Positions 52,071 to 61,408 are shown, numbered from the stretch's first letter. The stretch is 64,000 bases of DNA from Mucilaginibacter_A sp964251965 (GCA_964251965.1 CAXULQ010000001.1:496001-560000); one strand, 5' to 3'. Program-made: numbers and translations. The notes: a model not told the origin generated them from the letters alone.

Positions 52071-54038
52071 TTATACGTCAATCTTCGCGTATTTGGCATT
52101 CTTCTCTATAAATTCCCGTCGTGGTGCCACTTCATCGCCCATCAACATAGAAAAAGTATGGTCGCAGCCGGCAGCATTATCAATATTTACGCGGCGCAAG
52201 GTGCGGGTATCCGGGTTCATGGTGGTTTCCCATAATTGCTCGGCATTCATCTCACCCAAACCTTTGTAACGCTGAATGTGTACGCTGTCTTCTTTTCCGC
52301 CTCCTTTTAAACGTTGCACCGCTGCATCACGCTGTGTATCATCCCAGCAATACTGAAATTCTTTACCTTTCTTAACCTGGTACAACGGTGGCGCAGCGAT
52401 ATACACATAACCAAATTCCACCAGCTCTTTCATGTAACGGAAGAAGAAAGTCAGGATCAAAGTAGTAATGTGCGATCCATCCACATCCGCATCCGTCATG
52501 ATCACAATCTTGTGATAACGCAACTTTACTAAATTTAAAGCTTTATCGTCTTCCGGTGTGCCGATGCTTACACCCAGCGCGGTAAACATGTTCTTGATCT
52601 CTTCGTTCTCGTAGATTTTGTATTCCATGGCTTTCTCCACATTCAGGATTTTGCCGCGTAAAGGAAGTATCGCCTGAAAATGACGGTTGCGGCCTTGCTT
52701 AGCCGTGCCACCTGCAGAATCTCCCTCAACCAAAAACAACTCACATTTGCCTGGGTCGCTATCGGCACAATCGGCCAGTTTCCCTGGTAAACCGGTTCCG
52801 CTCATTACGTTTTTACGCTGCACCATTTCGCGCGCTTTTCGTGCAGCAGAACGGGCTGTGGCAGCCAAAATCACCTTATTAACGATCAACCGGGCTTCTT
52901 TCGGATTTTCTTCCAGATAGTTGCCGAGGATTTCTCCAACAGCCATATCAACCGCGCCCATCACCTCATTGTTTCCTAATTTGGTTTTGGTTTGGCCTTC
53001 GAATTGTGGTTCCTGAACTTTTACGGAAATGATGGCCGTTAAACCTTCGCGGAAGTCATCGCCGGTGATTTCAATTTTTACATTTTTTAACAAGCCTGAT
53101 TTATCTGCATAAGCTTTCAACGTACGGGTTAAACCACGACGAAAACCGGCAACGTGTGTTCCGCCTTCAATGGTGTTGATATTATTGACGTAAGAATGGA
53201 CGTTTTCGGTATAAGTTTCGTTGTATTGCAAAGCCAGTTCAACCGGGATTCCCTGCTTGTTGCCATCGATATAAATTGGTTCCGGGATGATAGAAGTGCG
53301 CGTGCCATCCAGATATTTAACAAACTCTTTCAAGCCGCCTTCCGAGTAAAACTCTTCAAACGGATGCAAACCCGTTTCGTCAGTTTCCCTTTCGTCTGTC
53401 AACGAAAGTCGGATTCCTTTGTTTAAATAAGCCAGTTCACGTAAACGTCCGGCAATAGTATCGTATTTATATTCTGTTGTGATGTTAAAAATTTCAGCAT
53501 CGGGAGAAAAAATGATGGTCGTGCCGCGTTTCTCGGTTTCGCCGATTTCTTTAACCGGATACATTGGCCTTCCCTGCTCATATTCCTGCGTAAAAATCTT
53601 TCCCTCGCGGTAAACCAAAGCTTTTAAATGGGTAGAAAGCGCATTTACGCAACTTACGCCCACACCATGCAAACCACCGGAAACTTTATAAGTGTCTTTA
53701 TCAAACTTACCACCGGCGTGTAAAACCGTCATCACGACTTCCAGCGCCGATTTTTGTTCTTTTTGATGAAACCCCGTTGGGATACCACGGCCATTATCCG
53801 TTACGGAAATAGAATTGCCTTCTAATATAGTTACTTTAATAGTATCGCAGTAACCGGCAAGTGCCTCGTCAATTGAATTATCAACAACCTCGTAAACTAA
53901 GTGGTGCAAACCTTTTGTGCCTGTATCGCCAATATACATGGACGGCCGTTTTCGTACGGCTTCCAAACCTTCCAGCACCTGGATATTATCTGCAGAATAA
54001 TTTGATCTGTCTTCTATTAATTCTTTTGTTTCGCTCAT
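52071..54038 (-). CDS. gyrB: DNA gyrase subunit B
   Basis: ATPase subunit of the type II topoisomerase that introduces negative supercoils. The 655-residue length is typical. The GHKL ATP site is EVVDNSIDEAL with GLHGVGVSCVNALS. The TOPRIM domain has EGDSAGG and DADVDGSHI. The QRYKGLGEMNAEQLWETTMN block near the C-terminus is typical of GyrB and contacts GyrA. gyrA is not in the window. Confidence 0.98.
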   Translation of the reverse strand: MSETKELIEDRSNYSADNIQVLEGLEAVRKRPSMYIGDTGTKGLHHLVYEVVDNSIDEALAGYCDTIKVTILEGNSISVTDNGRGIPTGFHQKEQKSALEVVMTVLHAGGKFDKDTYKVSGGLHGVGVSCVNALSTHLKALVYREGKIFTQEYEQGRPMYPVKEIGETEKRGTTIIFSPDAEIFNITTEYKYDTIAGRLRELAYLNKGIRLSLTDERETDETGLHPFEEFYSEGGLKEFVKYLDGTRTSIIPEPIYIDGNKQGIPVELALQYNETYTENVHSYVNNINTIEGGTHVAGFRRGLTRTLKAYADKSGLLKNVKIEITGDDFREGLTAIISVKVQEPQFEGQTKTKLGNNEVMGAVDMAVGEILGNYLEENPKEARLIVNKVILAATARSAARKAREMVQRKNVMSGTGLPGKLADCADSDPGKCELFLVEGDSAGGTAKQGRNRHFQAILPLRGKILNVEKAMEYKIYENEEIKNMFTALGVSIGTPEDDKALNLVKLRYHKIVIMTDADVDGSHITTLILTFFFRYMKELVEFGYVYIAAPPLYQVKKGKEFQYCWDDTQRDAAVQRLKGGGKEDSVHIQRYKGLGEMNAEQLWETTMNPDTRTLRRVNIDNAAGCDHTFSMLMGDEVAPRREFIEKNAKYAKIDV

Positions 54039-54062
54039 AAATTTATATCAAACATTAACCCT

Positions 54063-54070
54063 CAAAAATA
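54063..54070 (-). promoter_or_regulatory. Candidate -7 box of gyrB
   Basis: On the minus strand TATTTTTG fits TAnnTTTG, 24 bases before the ATG at 54038. Confidence 0.45.
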
Positions 54071-54162
54071 CGATTTTAAGCTGAGATAGCCGCTCTTTTT
54101 ACTAACAAAAGCAGCCTTGGAAAACACGGTTTTAAAACATTAGGATACTTGTAACGAAAGTT

Positions 54163-54170
54163 TATCTTTG
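54163..54170 (+). promoter_or_regulatory. Candidate -7 box of the OmpH-like gene
   Basis: TATCTTTG fits TAnnTTTG, 19 bases before the ATG at 54190. Confidence 0.45.
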
Positions 54171-54189
54171 TCAAAATTTTTAGAAAAAC

Positions 54190-54780
54190 ATGAAAATAAC
54201 GGTATCCCGATTAACTTTAGGAATAGCTATTGCCGCCATGGCAGTTGCATGCAACCAAAAGCCGCAAACTACAAGCACAACTCCTGTAAAAAACACAACG
54301 GTAGCAACAGAAAAAGCAGAAATTGTGTATGTTAATTCTGATTCTTTGCTAAGCAAATACGATTACTTTAAAGATATGAGCAGCCGCCTCGAAGATAAAG
54401 GCAAAAAGGCGCAAGTTGATGTTTCTTCTAAAGGCCAGGCTTTTCAGCGTGAAGTGGCCGAATACCAAAAAGGCGCAGCTACTTTAAGTGCCGATCAACG
54501 CGCTGCAACCGAACAGCGTTTGGCACGTAAACAGCAGGAATTGCAAACGTACAATCAGAATGCGAGTGCCCAAATTCAACAGGAACAAGCAGCAGAAAAT
54601 GCTAAATTGTACGATAAAATTGCCGACTTTTTAAAAGGTTATGCTAAAGAAAAAGGTTATAAGCTGATTTTAACTTATTCTAAAGCTAACCCAACCGTTT
54701 TATTTGGTGATGAAAGCTTGAACGTAACCAATGACGTGGTTAAAATATTGAACGACAAATACAAAACCGACAAAAAATAA
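54190..54780 (+). CDS. OmpH/Skp-family lipoprotein
   Basis: A 196-residue protein with a lipobox (AMAVAC, Cys21). After a short linker it has the OmpH domain: IVYVNSDSLLSKYDYF, a long coiled-coil helix pair (about 65-150), and the closing strand GYKLILTYSKANPTVLFGDE. Skp-like proteins are periplasmic chaperones for outer-membrane proteins, and lipidated versions are common in Bacteroidota. The deaminase gene follows after a terminator. Confidence 0.9.
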   Translation: MKITVSRLTLGIAIAAMAVACNQKPQTTSTTPVKNTTVATEKAEIVYVNSDSLLSKYDYFKDMSSRLEDKGKKAQVDVSSKGQAFQREVAEYQKGAATLSADQRAATEQRLARKQQELQTYNQNASAQIQQEQAAENAKLYDKIADFLKGYAKEKGYKLILTYSKANPTVLFGDESLNVTNDVVKILNDKYKTDKK

Positions 54781-54814
54781 TACTTACACCAATTAGAAAA
54801 CCTGAGTGACTGAA

Positions 54815-54838
54815 CCCCGGCCAAACCGGGGTTTTTTA
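54815..54838 (+). terminator. Rho-independent terminator of the OmpH-like gene
   Basis: Six-bp GC stem CCCCGG / CCGGGG with loop CCAAA and a T run, close before the deaminase ATG. Confidence 0.8.
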
Positions 54839-54851
54839 ATGTTTGAAGAAA

Positions 54852-55334
54852 ATGGACGAACAACAAAACCATGAGAAATTTATGCGGATGGCTATCCAGC
54901 TTTCCGAACAAAATGTAGAGCAGGGACAAGGCGGCCCGTTTGGAGCTGTTATTGTAAAAGAAGGAATGGTGGTTGCCCGGAGTGCGAATAAAGTAGTACC
55001 TCAAAAAGACCCGACTGCACATGCAGAAATTTCTGCTATCCGATTAGCGTGTAAAGAATTGGAAACCCACAACCTGGAAGGCTGCGTGATCTACACCAGT
55101 TGCGAACCTTGCCCAATGTGCCTTGGCGCAATTTATTGGTCGCACATAGACAAAATTTACTATGCCAACACCAAAGCTGATGCCGCGGCAATTGCTTTTG
55201 ATGACCAATTTATTTACAAAGAAATTGGACTTCCGCTTGCGGAACGGAAACTTCCAGCCATACAATTGTTACGCGATGAGGCACAAGGTGCTTTTCAAAA
55301 ATGGATAGCTTCGGATTTGAATATTAAGTACTAA
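54852..55334 (+). CDS. Nucleoside/guanine deaminase (cytidine-deaminase fold)
   Basis: A 160-residue zinc-dependent deaminase. HAE (57-59) gives the zinc His and catalytic Glu, and CEPCPMC (84-90) the zinc Cys pair. The C-terminal FDDQFIYKEIGLP is typical of the B. subtilis-type guanine deaminase, which is close to but distinct from the tRNA adenosine deaminase TadA. The ATG at 54852 is used rather than a TTG three codons upstream. The choice between guanine deaminase and another purine deaminase is by pattern only. Confidence 0.85.
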   Translation: MDEQQNHEKFMRMAIQLSEQNVEQGQGGPFGAVIVKEGMVVARSANKVVPQKDPTAHAEISAIRLACKELETHNLEGCVIYTSCEPCPMCLGAIYWSHIDKIYYANTKADAAAIAFDDQFIYKEIGLPLAERKLPAIQLLRDEAQGAFQKWIASDLNIKY

Positions 55335-55377
55335 TACTTCTTTTACCACACAAAATTTAGTGTTATAAAAGAAGCAT
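55334..55377. repeat. Inverted pair of interspersed 14-mers between convergent genes
   Basis: ATACTTCTTTTACC (55334-55347) and TATAAAAGAAGCAT (55364-55377) face each other. The 12-base arms differ at one position. They lie between the deaminase gene and the S4 gene and probably act as a two-way terminator. Confidence 0.75.
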
Positions 55378-55382
55378 CAGGT

Positions 55383-55787
55383 TTATGGTTTTGGCTGATC
55401 GAAAAAACCATCCTGCAAATCGTCTATTTCCCTACGGTCTTTTTTGGTTGGCCGCCCTGCACCTTGGTCACGCCTGATCATTGGTGCTTGGAAAACCGAT
55501 TTATAGCCGTAAGTTTGTTCCACTGGTGTTAAATCTTCGTAAAACTGAACGGCCGTTTTTGCATCGCTTCGGTTTTCCAGCAAACCAGTCACTTTTAAAA
55601 CCTTTTTTTCTATCCCTTTACTTACCTGGTAGGTTTCGCCAACTTTAACTTCGTGCGAAGGTTTGATGTTTTGGCCTTCCAGTTTAACCCGGCCTGCTTT
55701 ACAGGCATCGGCGGCCATGGTTCGTGTTTTGAATATTCTGATCGACCACAGATATTTATCAATCCTTAATTTTTCTTTTTCTGCCAT
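55383..55787 (-). CDS. S4-domain RNA-binding protein (Hsp15-like)
   Basis: A 134-residue protein starting with an S4 domain (LRIDKYLWSIRIFKTRTMA, then KAGRVKLEGQNIKPSHEVKVG) and a basic C-terminal tail (GRPTKKDRREIDD). Hsp15 homologues bind the 50S subunit carrying a nascent chain and recycle it after stress. The assignment rests on the S4 domain and size. Confidence 0.85.
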   Translation of the reverse strand: MAEKEKLRIDKYLWSIRIFKTRTMAADACKAGRVKLEGQNIKPSHEVKVGETYQVSKGIEKKVLKVTGLLENRSDAKTAVQFYEDLTPVEQTYGYKSVFQAPMIRRDQGAGRPTKKDRREIDDLQDGFFDQPKP

Positions 55788-56136
55788 TTTCTTTAAGTTA
55801 AATGCGTATCAGAAGCAACTTTAACTGCTAATTTGTTTGAAACAGTATCATCTGTTAAAGTTTACATTACCAACAAGATTTTTTTCTTTCTGCATAAAAA
55901 GGCAGTTTTTAAAAATTATATCAACAAACCTATCATAACTGGTAGAAGTTTAACAACAAAAAGTTTTGTTTCTTGTAAAAAGCGTAAATCTTTATTGATA
56001 ATGATTAATTGTTTTAATATATTTTTAAAAATAATTGATGTTTTATAATTTTATCGTAGAAATACATGTAACAATTTCTACCAGTATAAGTATAAACCCA
56101 ATAAAATTTCATACTTAAATTTAAAAATGTAAAACA
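55788..56136. other. AT-rich non-coding gap
   Basis: About 350 bases of strongly AT-rich sequence without a supported gene, repeat or RNA. It would carry the promoters of the divergent S4 and 70-residue protein genes, but no clear TAnnTTTG box was picked out. Confidence 0.4.
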
Positions 56137-56349
56137 ATGAAAAATTTAGTATTCACTTATCAAGATGAACTGATTAAAATATCGGTTAAAAATCAGGTTA
56201 AAAATGACGATTTAAGCATTGAAGCCGAAGTGTTGGTTGATGATGAAGACAACTACAAAATCTTTAAAAAAGATGGGGTTAGTGTTCCGGTAAACAAAAA
56301 CTGTGTTATAGATCCAACGCTTTTATCGCTTATTAATAAATGTATTTAA
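56137..56349 (+). CDS. Small hypothetical protein
   Basis: A 70-residue protein (FTYQDELIKISVKNQVKN, then EVLVDDEDNYKIFKKDG), acidic with beta-type sequence, no signal peptide and no recognised family. The codon pattern and clean ATG and stop make it plausible, but it is isolated from neighbours by AT-rich gaps. Confidence 0.5.
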   Translation: MKNLVFTYQDELIKISVKNQVKNDDLSIEAEVLVDDEDNYKIFKKDGVSVPVNKNCVIDPTLLSLINKCI

Positions 56350-56517
56350 GCAAGCCATTGCTAATTAATCTTTCACATACCTCTTCCCGATCGTTTCCCG
56401 TCCATTTGATTTTTACTTGGCAGTTTACTTATTAGTATTGTTTGCTTTACCTGCTTTTTTATCAGGATAAGAATTACCTGGCCAGTACTTGTTAGAATTT
56501 TAAACCTCATTTTTTGT

Positions 56518-56525
56518 TATGTTTG
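56518..56525 (+). promoter_or_regulatory. Candidate -7 box of dapD
   Basis: TATGTTTG fits TAnnTTTG, giving a leader of about 75 bases before the dapD ATG. The TTG at about 56489 is rather far upstream. Confidence 0.4.
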
Positions 56526-56605
56526 CGCAACAGAACCTTTTGTTCTTTTTGCCGGAGATAGATTTTTAAAAATCAATACATAACAAAAAACAAGATAAAA
56601 CTAAT

Positions 56606-57424
56606 ATGTACACAGATGTAAAAAACCTGATTGAAGACGTTTGGATCGACCGTACTTTACTTGGTTCAAAAGAACATATCATTGCTATAGAAAGTGTTAT
56701 TGATGACCTCGATAAAGGTAAATTACGCGTTGCAGAATTGATTACTGGCCGTTGGCACATTAACGACTGGATTAAAAAAGCGGTTATTATGTATTTTCCG
56801 ATACGTGAAATGGCAGAAATTAAAGTTGGCCCGTTTGTGTTTCATGATAAAATGAAACTCAAAACCAATTATAAAGAAGCTGGAGTGCGTGTGGTTCCGC
56901 ATGGAATTGCACGTTACGGCGCTTATTTGGCCAAAGGCGTTATCCTGATGCCTTCTTATGTAAATATTGGCGCTTATGTAGATGAAGGTACAATGGTTGA
57001 TACTTGGGCAACTGTTGGTTCTTGCGCGCAAATTGGAAAAAACGTTCATTTAAGCGGTGGCGTTGGCATTGGCGGTGTGTTAGAGCCAATCCAAGCGGCA
57101 CCAGTAATTATTGAAGATAATTGTTTTATCGGCTCTCGGGCAATTGTGGTGGAAGGCGTGCATGTAGAGCACGAAGCAGTTCTGGGCGCAAACGTTGTGC
57201 TAACGGCATCAACCAAAATTATTGATGTATCGAAAGAAACACCTACTGAATATGAAGGCTTAGTCCCTGCCCGTTCCGTTGTGATCCCGGGTTCTTACAC
57301 CAAAAAGTTTCCCGCGGGAGAATATCAGGTTCCTTGTGCCCTTATTATTGGCAGAAGAAAAGAATCAACCGACAAAAAAACCTCGTTAAACAATGCTTTG
57401 AGAGAGCACAACGTTGCAGTTTAA
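56606..57424 (+). CDS. dapD: Tetrahydrodipicolinate N-succinyltransferase
   Basis: Adds succinyl-CoA to tetrahydrodipicolinate in the succinylase branch of lysine and meso-diaminopimelate synthesis. The 272-residue length is usual. The N-terminal helical domain is followed by a left-handed beta helix of hexapeptide repeats (GVILMPSYVNIGAYVDEGTM, VGSCAQIGKNVHLSGGVGIG). It supplies the DAP crosslink of peptidoglycan. Confidence 0.97.
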   Translation: MYTDVKNLIEDVWIDRTLLGSKEHIIAIESVIDDLDKGKLRVAELITGRWHINDWIKKAVIMYFPIREMAEIKVGPFVFHDKMKLKTNYKEAGVRVVPHGIARYGAYLAKGVILMPSYVNIGAYVDEGTMVDTWATVGSCAQIGKNVHLSGGVGIGGVLEPIQAAPVIIEDNCFIGSRAIVVEGVHVEHEAVLGANVVLTASTKIIDVSKETPTEYEGLVPARSVVIPGSYTKKFPAGEYQVPCALIIGRRKESTDKKTSLNNALREHNVAV

Positions 57425-57490
57425 GTTTTGGCGGTTCATTGTTTATAGTTGATAGATGAAAAGCGCAAGTTTGACTATGAACTACAACCA

Positions 57491-58633
57491 ATGAACCATC
57501 AACCTTTTAAAATCGGTTTCGATGCCAAACGTGCTTTTTTAAACAAAACTGGTTTAGGAAATTACAGTCGCTTGGTTATTCAATCTTTAGCAGAAAATTT
57601 TCCAAAGAACGAATATTATCTATACACGCCAAAAACCGGACTTGAAAACAAGTATGGTTTTTTAAACGGGTTAACAAAGCTATACGTTAAAACGCCTGCT
57701 GCCAATTCAATTAAATCTTTTTGGAGAAGTAAAAGCATTATCCAAGATTTAAAGCGGGACGAAATCCAGCTTTATCATGGATTAAGCCAGGAAGTTCCGC
57801 TCGGTATAAAAAAAAGCGGCATAAAAACAGTAGTTACCATTCACGATTTAATTTATATTAAATATCCGCAGTATTTTAATTTCATCAATAGAAAAATTTA
57901 CGAATGGAAAGCCAGAATGGCCTGCACAAATGCGGATTTTGTAGTTTCTGTGAGCGAACAAACTAAAGCTGATTTGATACGCTATTTTGGTATTTCTCCG
58001 CAGAAAATAAAAGTAATTTACCAGGGATGCGATCCTATTTTCCGAAAACCACAAAATGATGCGGTAAAAGAAGCAGTGCGCAAACGCTACAACCTCCCAC
58101 AAAAATTTATTTTAAACGTTGGAACCATAGAAGCACGAAAAAACCTGTTGCTTGTTGTAAAAGCATTAAAAAATATTCCGATAGAAATTTCTTTGGTTGT
58201 AGTTGGTCGGCAAACCAAATATGGAGCATTGGTAAAAAATTATGTGGTAAAAGAAGCATTGCAAAACCGGGTTTTATTTTTGCAAGATGTTGATTTTAAT
58301 GATTTGCCGGCCATATATCAAATCGCAGAAGTTTTTGTTTATCCTTCCAGATATGAAGGTTTTGGTATCCCGATTGTAGAAGCTTTGTGTAGTGCAACGC
58401 CGGTTGTTGCAGCAACAGGTTCTTGTTTGGAAGAAGCCGGCGGCCCAGACAGTTTGTATGTTGATCCTGATGACGATGCTTCTTTTGCACACCAAATTAA
58501 TATAATTTTACAAGATGATCAGCTTAAAGCAAAAATGAAAGCAAAAGGACTGGAATATGCCCGGCAGTTTGAAGAAAAAAACGTTGCACAAAACTTAATG
58601 AAAGTTTATCGGCAAGCCTTAAATTATGCTTAA
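57491..58633 (+). CDS. Glycosyltransferase family 4 protein
   Basis: A 380-residue GT-B glycosyltransferase. The C-terminal nucleotide-sugar domain has VFVYPSRYEGFGIPIVEAL (with the EGFG-E pattern), and the linker VGTIEARKNLLLVVKAL is typical of mannosyltransferase-like GT4s. The ATG at 57491 is chosen: it precedes FKIGFDAKRAF, and the 14 residues upstream come from an intergenic repeat-like string. It overlaps tsaC by 8 bases. Three 14-mer copies (58063, 58246, 58476) lie in it. Acceptor and sugar are unknown. Confidence 0.9.
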   Translation: MNHQPFKIGFDAKRAFLNKTGLGNYSRLVIQSLAENFPKNEYYLYTPKTGLENKYGFLNGLTKLYVKTPAANSIKSFWRSKSIIQDLKRDEIQLYHGLSQEVPLGIKKSGIKTVVTIHDLIYIKYPQYFNFINRKIYEWKARMACTNADFVVSVSEQTKADLIRYFGISPQKIKVIYQGCDPIFRKPQNDAVKEAVRKRYNLPQKFILNVGTIEARKNLLLVVKALKNIPIEISLVVVGRQTKYGALVKNYVVKEALQNRVLFLQDVDFNDLPAIYQIAEVFVYPSRYEGFGIPIVEALCSATPVVAATGSCLEEAGGPDSLYVDPDDDASFAHQINIILQDDQLKAKMKAKGLEYARQFEEKNVAQNLMKVYRQALNYA

Positions 58634-59192
58634 AGAAGAAGTTGCAAAAGCTTTAAAAGTGTTGCAGGATGGCGGCATCATCCTCTATCCTACCGATACA
58701 ATTTGGGGGATTGGCTGCGATGCCACGAACACCGAAGCCGTAAAAAAAATTTACAGTTTGAAGCAACGCGACGAAAGTAAAAGCATGATCATTCTGTTGG
58801 ACAACGACAACAAACTGCTAAGCTACATTCGCGAAGTGCCAGAACTGACTTACGACCTGATTGAATTTGCCGAAAACCCGTTGACTTTAATTTTATCGGG
58901 CGCTAAAAATATTTCTCCGGCTTTAATTAATAGCGATGGCAGTATCGGAATCCGAGTAGTGAAACAGGAGTTTTGCCAGCAACTGATCCAGCGTTTACGT
59001 AAGCCTTTGGTTTCTACTTCGGCCAATATCAGCGGAAAACCTTTTCCTAAACATTTTACAGACATTGCCGATGAAATTATAAATGGTGTGGATTACGTGG
59101 TGAACCTGGAACACCACAACCTGCAAGAAAAAAAACAATCCACGATCATGAAACTGGAACCTGATGGCCGTTTTACCTTTATCAGACGGTAA
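58626..59192 (+). CDS. tsaC: L-threonylcarbamoyladenylate synthase (TsaC/Sua5 family)
   Basis: Makes threonylcarbamoyl-AMP for the t6A37 tRNA modification. The 188-residue protein matches the short TsaC form without the Sua5 C-terminal domain. Key blocks are LYPTDTIWGIGCDA, KQRDESKSMIILL, GSIGIRVVKQEF and PLVSTSANISGKP. Translation start overlaps the end of the upstream glycosyltransferase gene. Confidence 0.95.
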   Translation: MLKEEVAKALKVLQDGGIILYPTDTIWGIGCDATNTEAVKKIYSLKQRDESKSMIILLDNDNKLLSYIREVPELTYDLIEFAENPLTLILSGAKNISPALINSDGSIGIRVVKQEFCQQLIQRLRKPLVSTSANISGKPFPKHFTDIADEIINGVDYVVNLEHHNLQEKKQSTIMKLEPDGRFTFIRR

Positions 59193-59212
59193 TAATAATT
59201 ATTTTTGTGCCA

Positions 59213-59251
59213 TAAAAAGAGCGTCCTTTTTTAAGCGGATGCTCTTTTTAC
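59213..59251. terminator. Strong hairpin after tsaC
   Basis: AAAAAGAGCGTCC pairs with GGATGCTCTTTTT (one mismatch) around an AT loop, with T-rich flank. Confidence 0.8.
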
Positions 59252-59278
59252 ACCCTTAAAATTGGTTTCGATTAAACA

Positions 59279-60694
59279 ATGAAGCAACATCTTCAACATC
59301 CGGTATTTAACGTAATTGCAAAAGTGGCAGCAAGCCGGCAGGTGGAGACTTTTGTAATTGGCGGTTTTGTACGGGATTTATTTTTGAAGCGTACTTCAAA
59401 CGATATTGACGTTGTTGTACTTGGGAACGGAATTGCTTTTGCAGAAGAAGTTGCACAAAAACTGAAAGTAAAAGTCTCGGTTTTCAAAAACTTCGGCACG
59501 GCAAGTTTAAAATTTCAAAACCTGGAAGTTGAATTTGTAGGTGCCCGAAAAGAATCTTATCGTGCCGAATCGCGCAAACCAATTGTGGAAGACGGCACTT
59601 TGGAAGATGACCAGAATCGCCGCGATTTTACCATTAATGCCATGGCTATTTCGCTTAACCCAAATAATTTTGGCGCATTGATTGATCCTTTTAACGGCAT
59701 TGCTGATTTAGAAAACAAGCTAATCTGCACACCATTAAACCCGGAAATCACTTTTTCTGATGATCCTTTGCGGATGATGCGCGCCATTCGTTTTGCTTCG
59801 CAACTAAGATTCAATATTGATCCTGCTGCGCTGGAAGCCATTAAAACCAACCGCGAAAGGATTAAAATTGTATCGCAGGAACGTATTACAGATGAACTGA
59901 ATAAAATTATTGCCTCGCCTAAACCTTCCGTTGGTTTTAATTATCTTTTTGATACTGGTTTGCTGCAGCTCATCTTCCCGCAAATGAATGCACTTTACGG
60001 AATTGAATATATTGACGGAAAAGGACATAAAGATAATTTTTATCATACGTTGCAAGTGCTGGACAATATTGCAGAAACTACAACGGATTTGTGGTTGCAT
60101 TGGGCTGCTGTTTTGCATGATATTGCCAAACCGGCCACTAAACGTTTTGAGGATGGCCACGGATGGACTTTCCACGGGCATGAAGATAAAGGCGCAAGGA
60201 TGGTCCCTAAAATTTTTGCACAGCTTAAACTTCCGCTTAATGAAAAAATGAAATCCGTGCAGAAATTAGTACAATTGCACATGCGGCCGATTGTGCTGGC
60301 GCAAGAAATTGTAACCGATTCTGCCGTAAGGCGTTTATTATTTGATGCAGGCGAAGACATAGAAAGTTTGATGTTGTTATGCAATGCAGATGTTACCACT
60401 AAAAACGAATACAAAATAAAAAAATACCGCAACAACTTTGAACTGGTTAAGCAAAAGTTAAAAGATGTGGAAGAACGCGACCGTATGCGCAACTGGCAGC
60501 CGCCCGTTAGCGGCGAAGACATTATGGAAACCTTTGGTATTAAAGCAGGTAGAGAAGTTGGCCTGATTAAAAGCAGCATCCGCGATGCTATTTTGGAAGG
60601 GGAAATTTTTAATTCCCGGCCGGAAGCTTTAAAGCTGATGGTACAAAAAGGAGAAGATATTGGCTTAAAAGTTGTGGTTAAAAATTTAGAGTGA
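59279..60694 (+). CDS. tRNA CCA-adding enzyme / nucleotidyltransferase with HD domain
   Basis: Builds or repairs the 3' CCA of tRNAs. The 471-residue protein has the class II nucleotidyltransferase site (FVIGGFVRDLFL and NDIDVVVLG), the RRDFTINAMA block, the DPLRMMRAIRFASQL helix region and an HD domain (HWAAVLHDIAKP, FHGHEDKGA). It may be a CCA-adding or only an A-adding enzyme. The tRNA-His gene in this window lacks encoded CCA and would need it. Confidence 0.93.
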   Translation: MKQHLQHPVFNVIAKVAASRQVETFVIGGFVRDLFLKRTSNDIDVVVLGNGIAFAEEVAQKLKVKVSVFKNFGTASLKFQNLEVEFVGARKESYRAESRKPIVEDGTLEDDQNRRDFTINAMAISLNPNNFGALIDPFNGIADLENKLICTPLNPEITFSDDPLRMMRAIRFASQLRFNIDPAALEAIKTNRERIKIVSQERITDELNKIIASPKPSVGFNYLFDTGLLQLIFPQMNALYGIEYIDGKGHKDNFYHTLQVLDNIAETTTDLWLHWAAVLHDIAKPATKRFEDGHGWTFHGHEDKGARMVPKIFAQLKLPLNEKMKSVQKLVQLHMRPIVLAQEIVTDSAVRRLLFDAGEDIESLMLLCNADVTTKNEYKIKKYRNNFELVKQKLKDVEERDRMRNWQPPVSGEDIMETFGIKAGREVGLIKSSIRDAILEGEIFNSRPEALKLMVQKGEDIGLKVVVKNLE

Positions 60695-60728
60695 TTATTA
60701 ACAACATAAAATATAAAAATACATACTG

Positions 60729-61364
60729 ATGGCAGTTTACAGGTTTAAAGTGAGTTTTGAAGACTATGACGATATTGTTAGGGAAATTGAAATTCAATCT
60801 AAACAAACATTTGAAGATTTGCACCGCGTAATACAACAATCCACTGGTTACAATGTCGAAGCTTCTTCTTCTTTTTACATAAGTAACGATTATTGGATTA
60901 AAGGCGATGAAATTGCTTTTCAACCCTCCGAAAAAAAAATAGAACGTGGCGTGGCCCTGATGGAAAAATCTAAGCTGAGCAACTTTATTGATGACCCTCA
61001 TCAAAAATTTTATTACACCTATAATTTCGACCGTCCGTATGATTTTCACGTTGAGCTGACCAAAATCCTGCTGGATGATATTACCAACACTGTTTACCCT
61101 CGGATTGTCCGTTCGGTTGGCGAAGCTCCAAAACCTTTTGGGGCAAATGCAGTTATTCCAGCCGTTAGCGATACAAACGAGGATTTTGATTTTTTGCATG
61201 AAGAAGGTTTGAACCCGGAAGACGCGCAAGATTTTTCTGAAATTGATGAGGTTGACGATGTTCCGGCTGTAGATGATGAAGAACCGGAAGACGAATTTGG
61301 TGAAGAATTTGCTGATAATGAGCACTTAGAAGACGAAGACCACGGCACAAAGGAAGAATATTAA
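60729..61364 (+). CDS. PRiA4/ORF3-like protein with acidic tail
   Basis: A 211-residue protein. The N-terminal about 130 residues match the plasmid pRiA4b ORF-3-like family (VYRFKVSFEDYDDIVREIEI, TFEDLHRVIQ), and the last about 60 are almost all Asp/Glu (EIDEVDDVPAVDDEEPEDEF). The name comes from plasmids and IS elements, but the family is also common on chromosomes. The function is unknown. The acidic tail suggests a protein or nucleic-acid-mimic interaction. No transposase is near it. Confidence 0.85.
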   Translation: MAVYRFKVSFEDYDDIVREIEIQSKQTFEDLHRVIQQSTGYNVEASSSFYISNDYWIKGDEIAFQPSEKKIERGVALMEKSKLSNFIDDPHQKFYYTYNFDRPYDFHVELTKILLDDITNTVYPRIVRSVGEAPKPFGANAVIPAVSDTNEDFDFLHEEGLNPEDAQDFSEIDEVDDVPAVDDEEPEDEFGEEFADNEHLEDEDHGTKEEY

Positions 61365-61366
61365 GC

Positions 61367-61380
61367 ATACTGTTTTTATG
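61367..61380 (+). repeat. Interspersed 14-mer, variant form, upstream of miaA
   Basis: ATACTGTTTTTATG with flank CTATAAAAATTG, just after the PRiA4-type gene's stop. Confidence 0.6.
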
Positions 61381-61408
61381 CTATAAAAATTGTGTTACTC
61401 CAAAAACT

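Noticed and set aside
60678..61325. Long minus-strand open frame (215 codons) opposite the PRiA4-type gene
   Set aside because: Antisense shadow with biased composition; the plus-strand protein has a recognisable family.
60729..61364. Insertion-sequence interpretation of the PRiA4-type gene
   Set aside because: No transposase, terminal inverted repeats or target duplications were seen; the gene sits in a housekeeping run.
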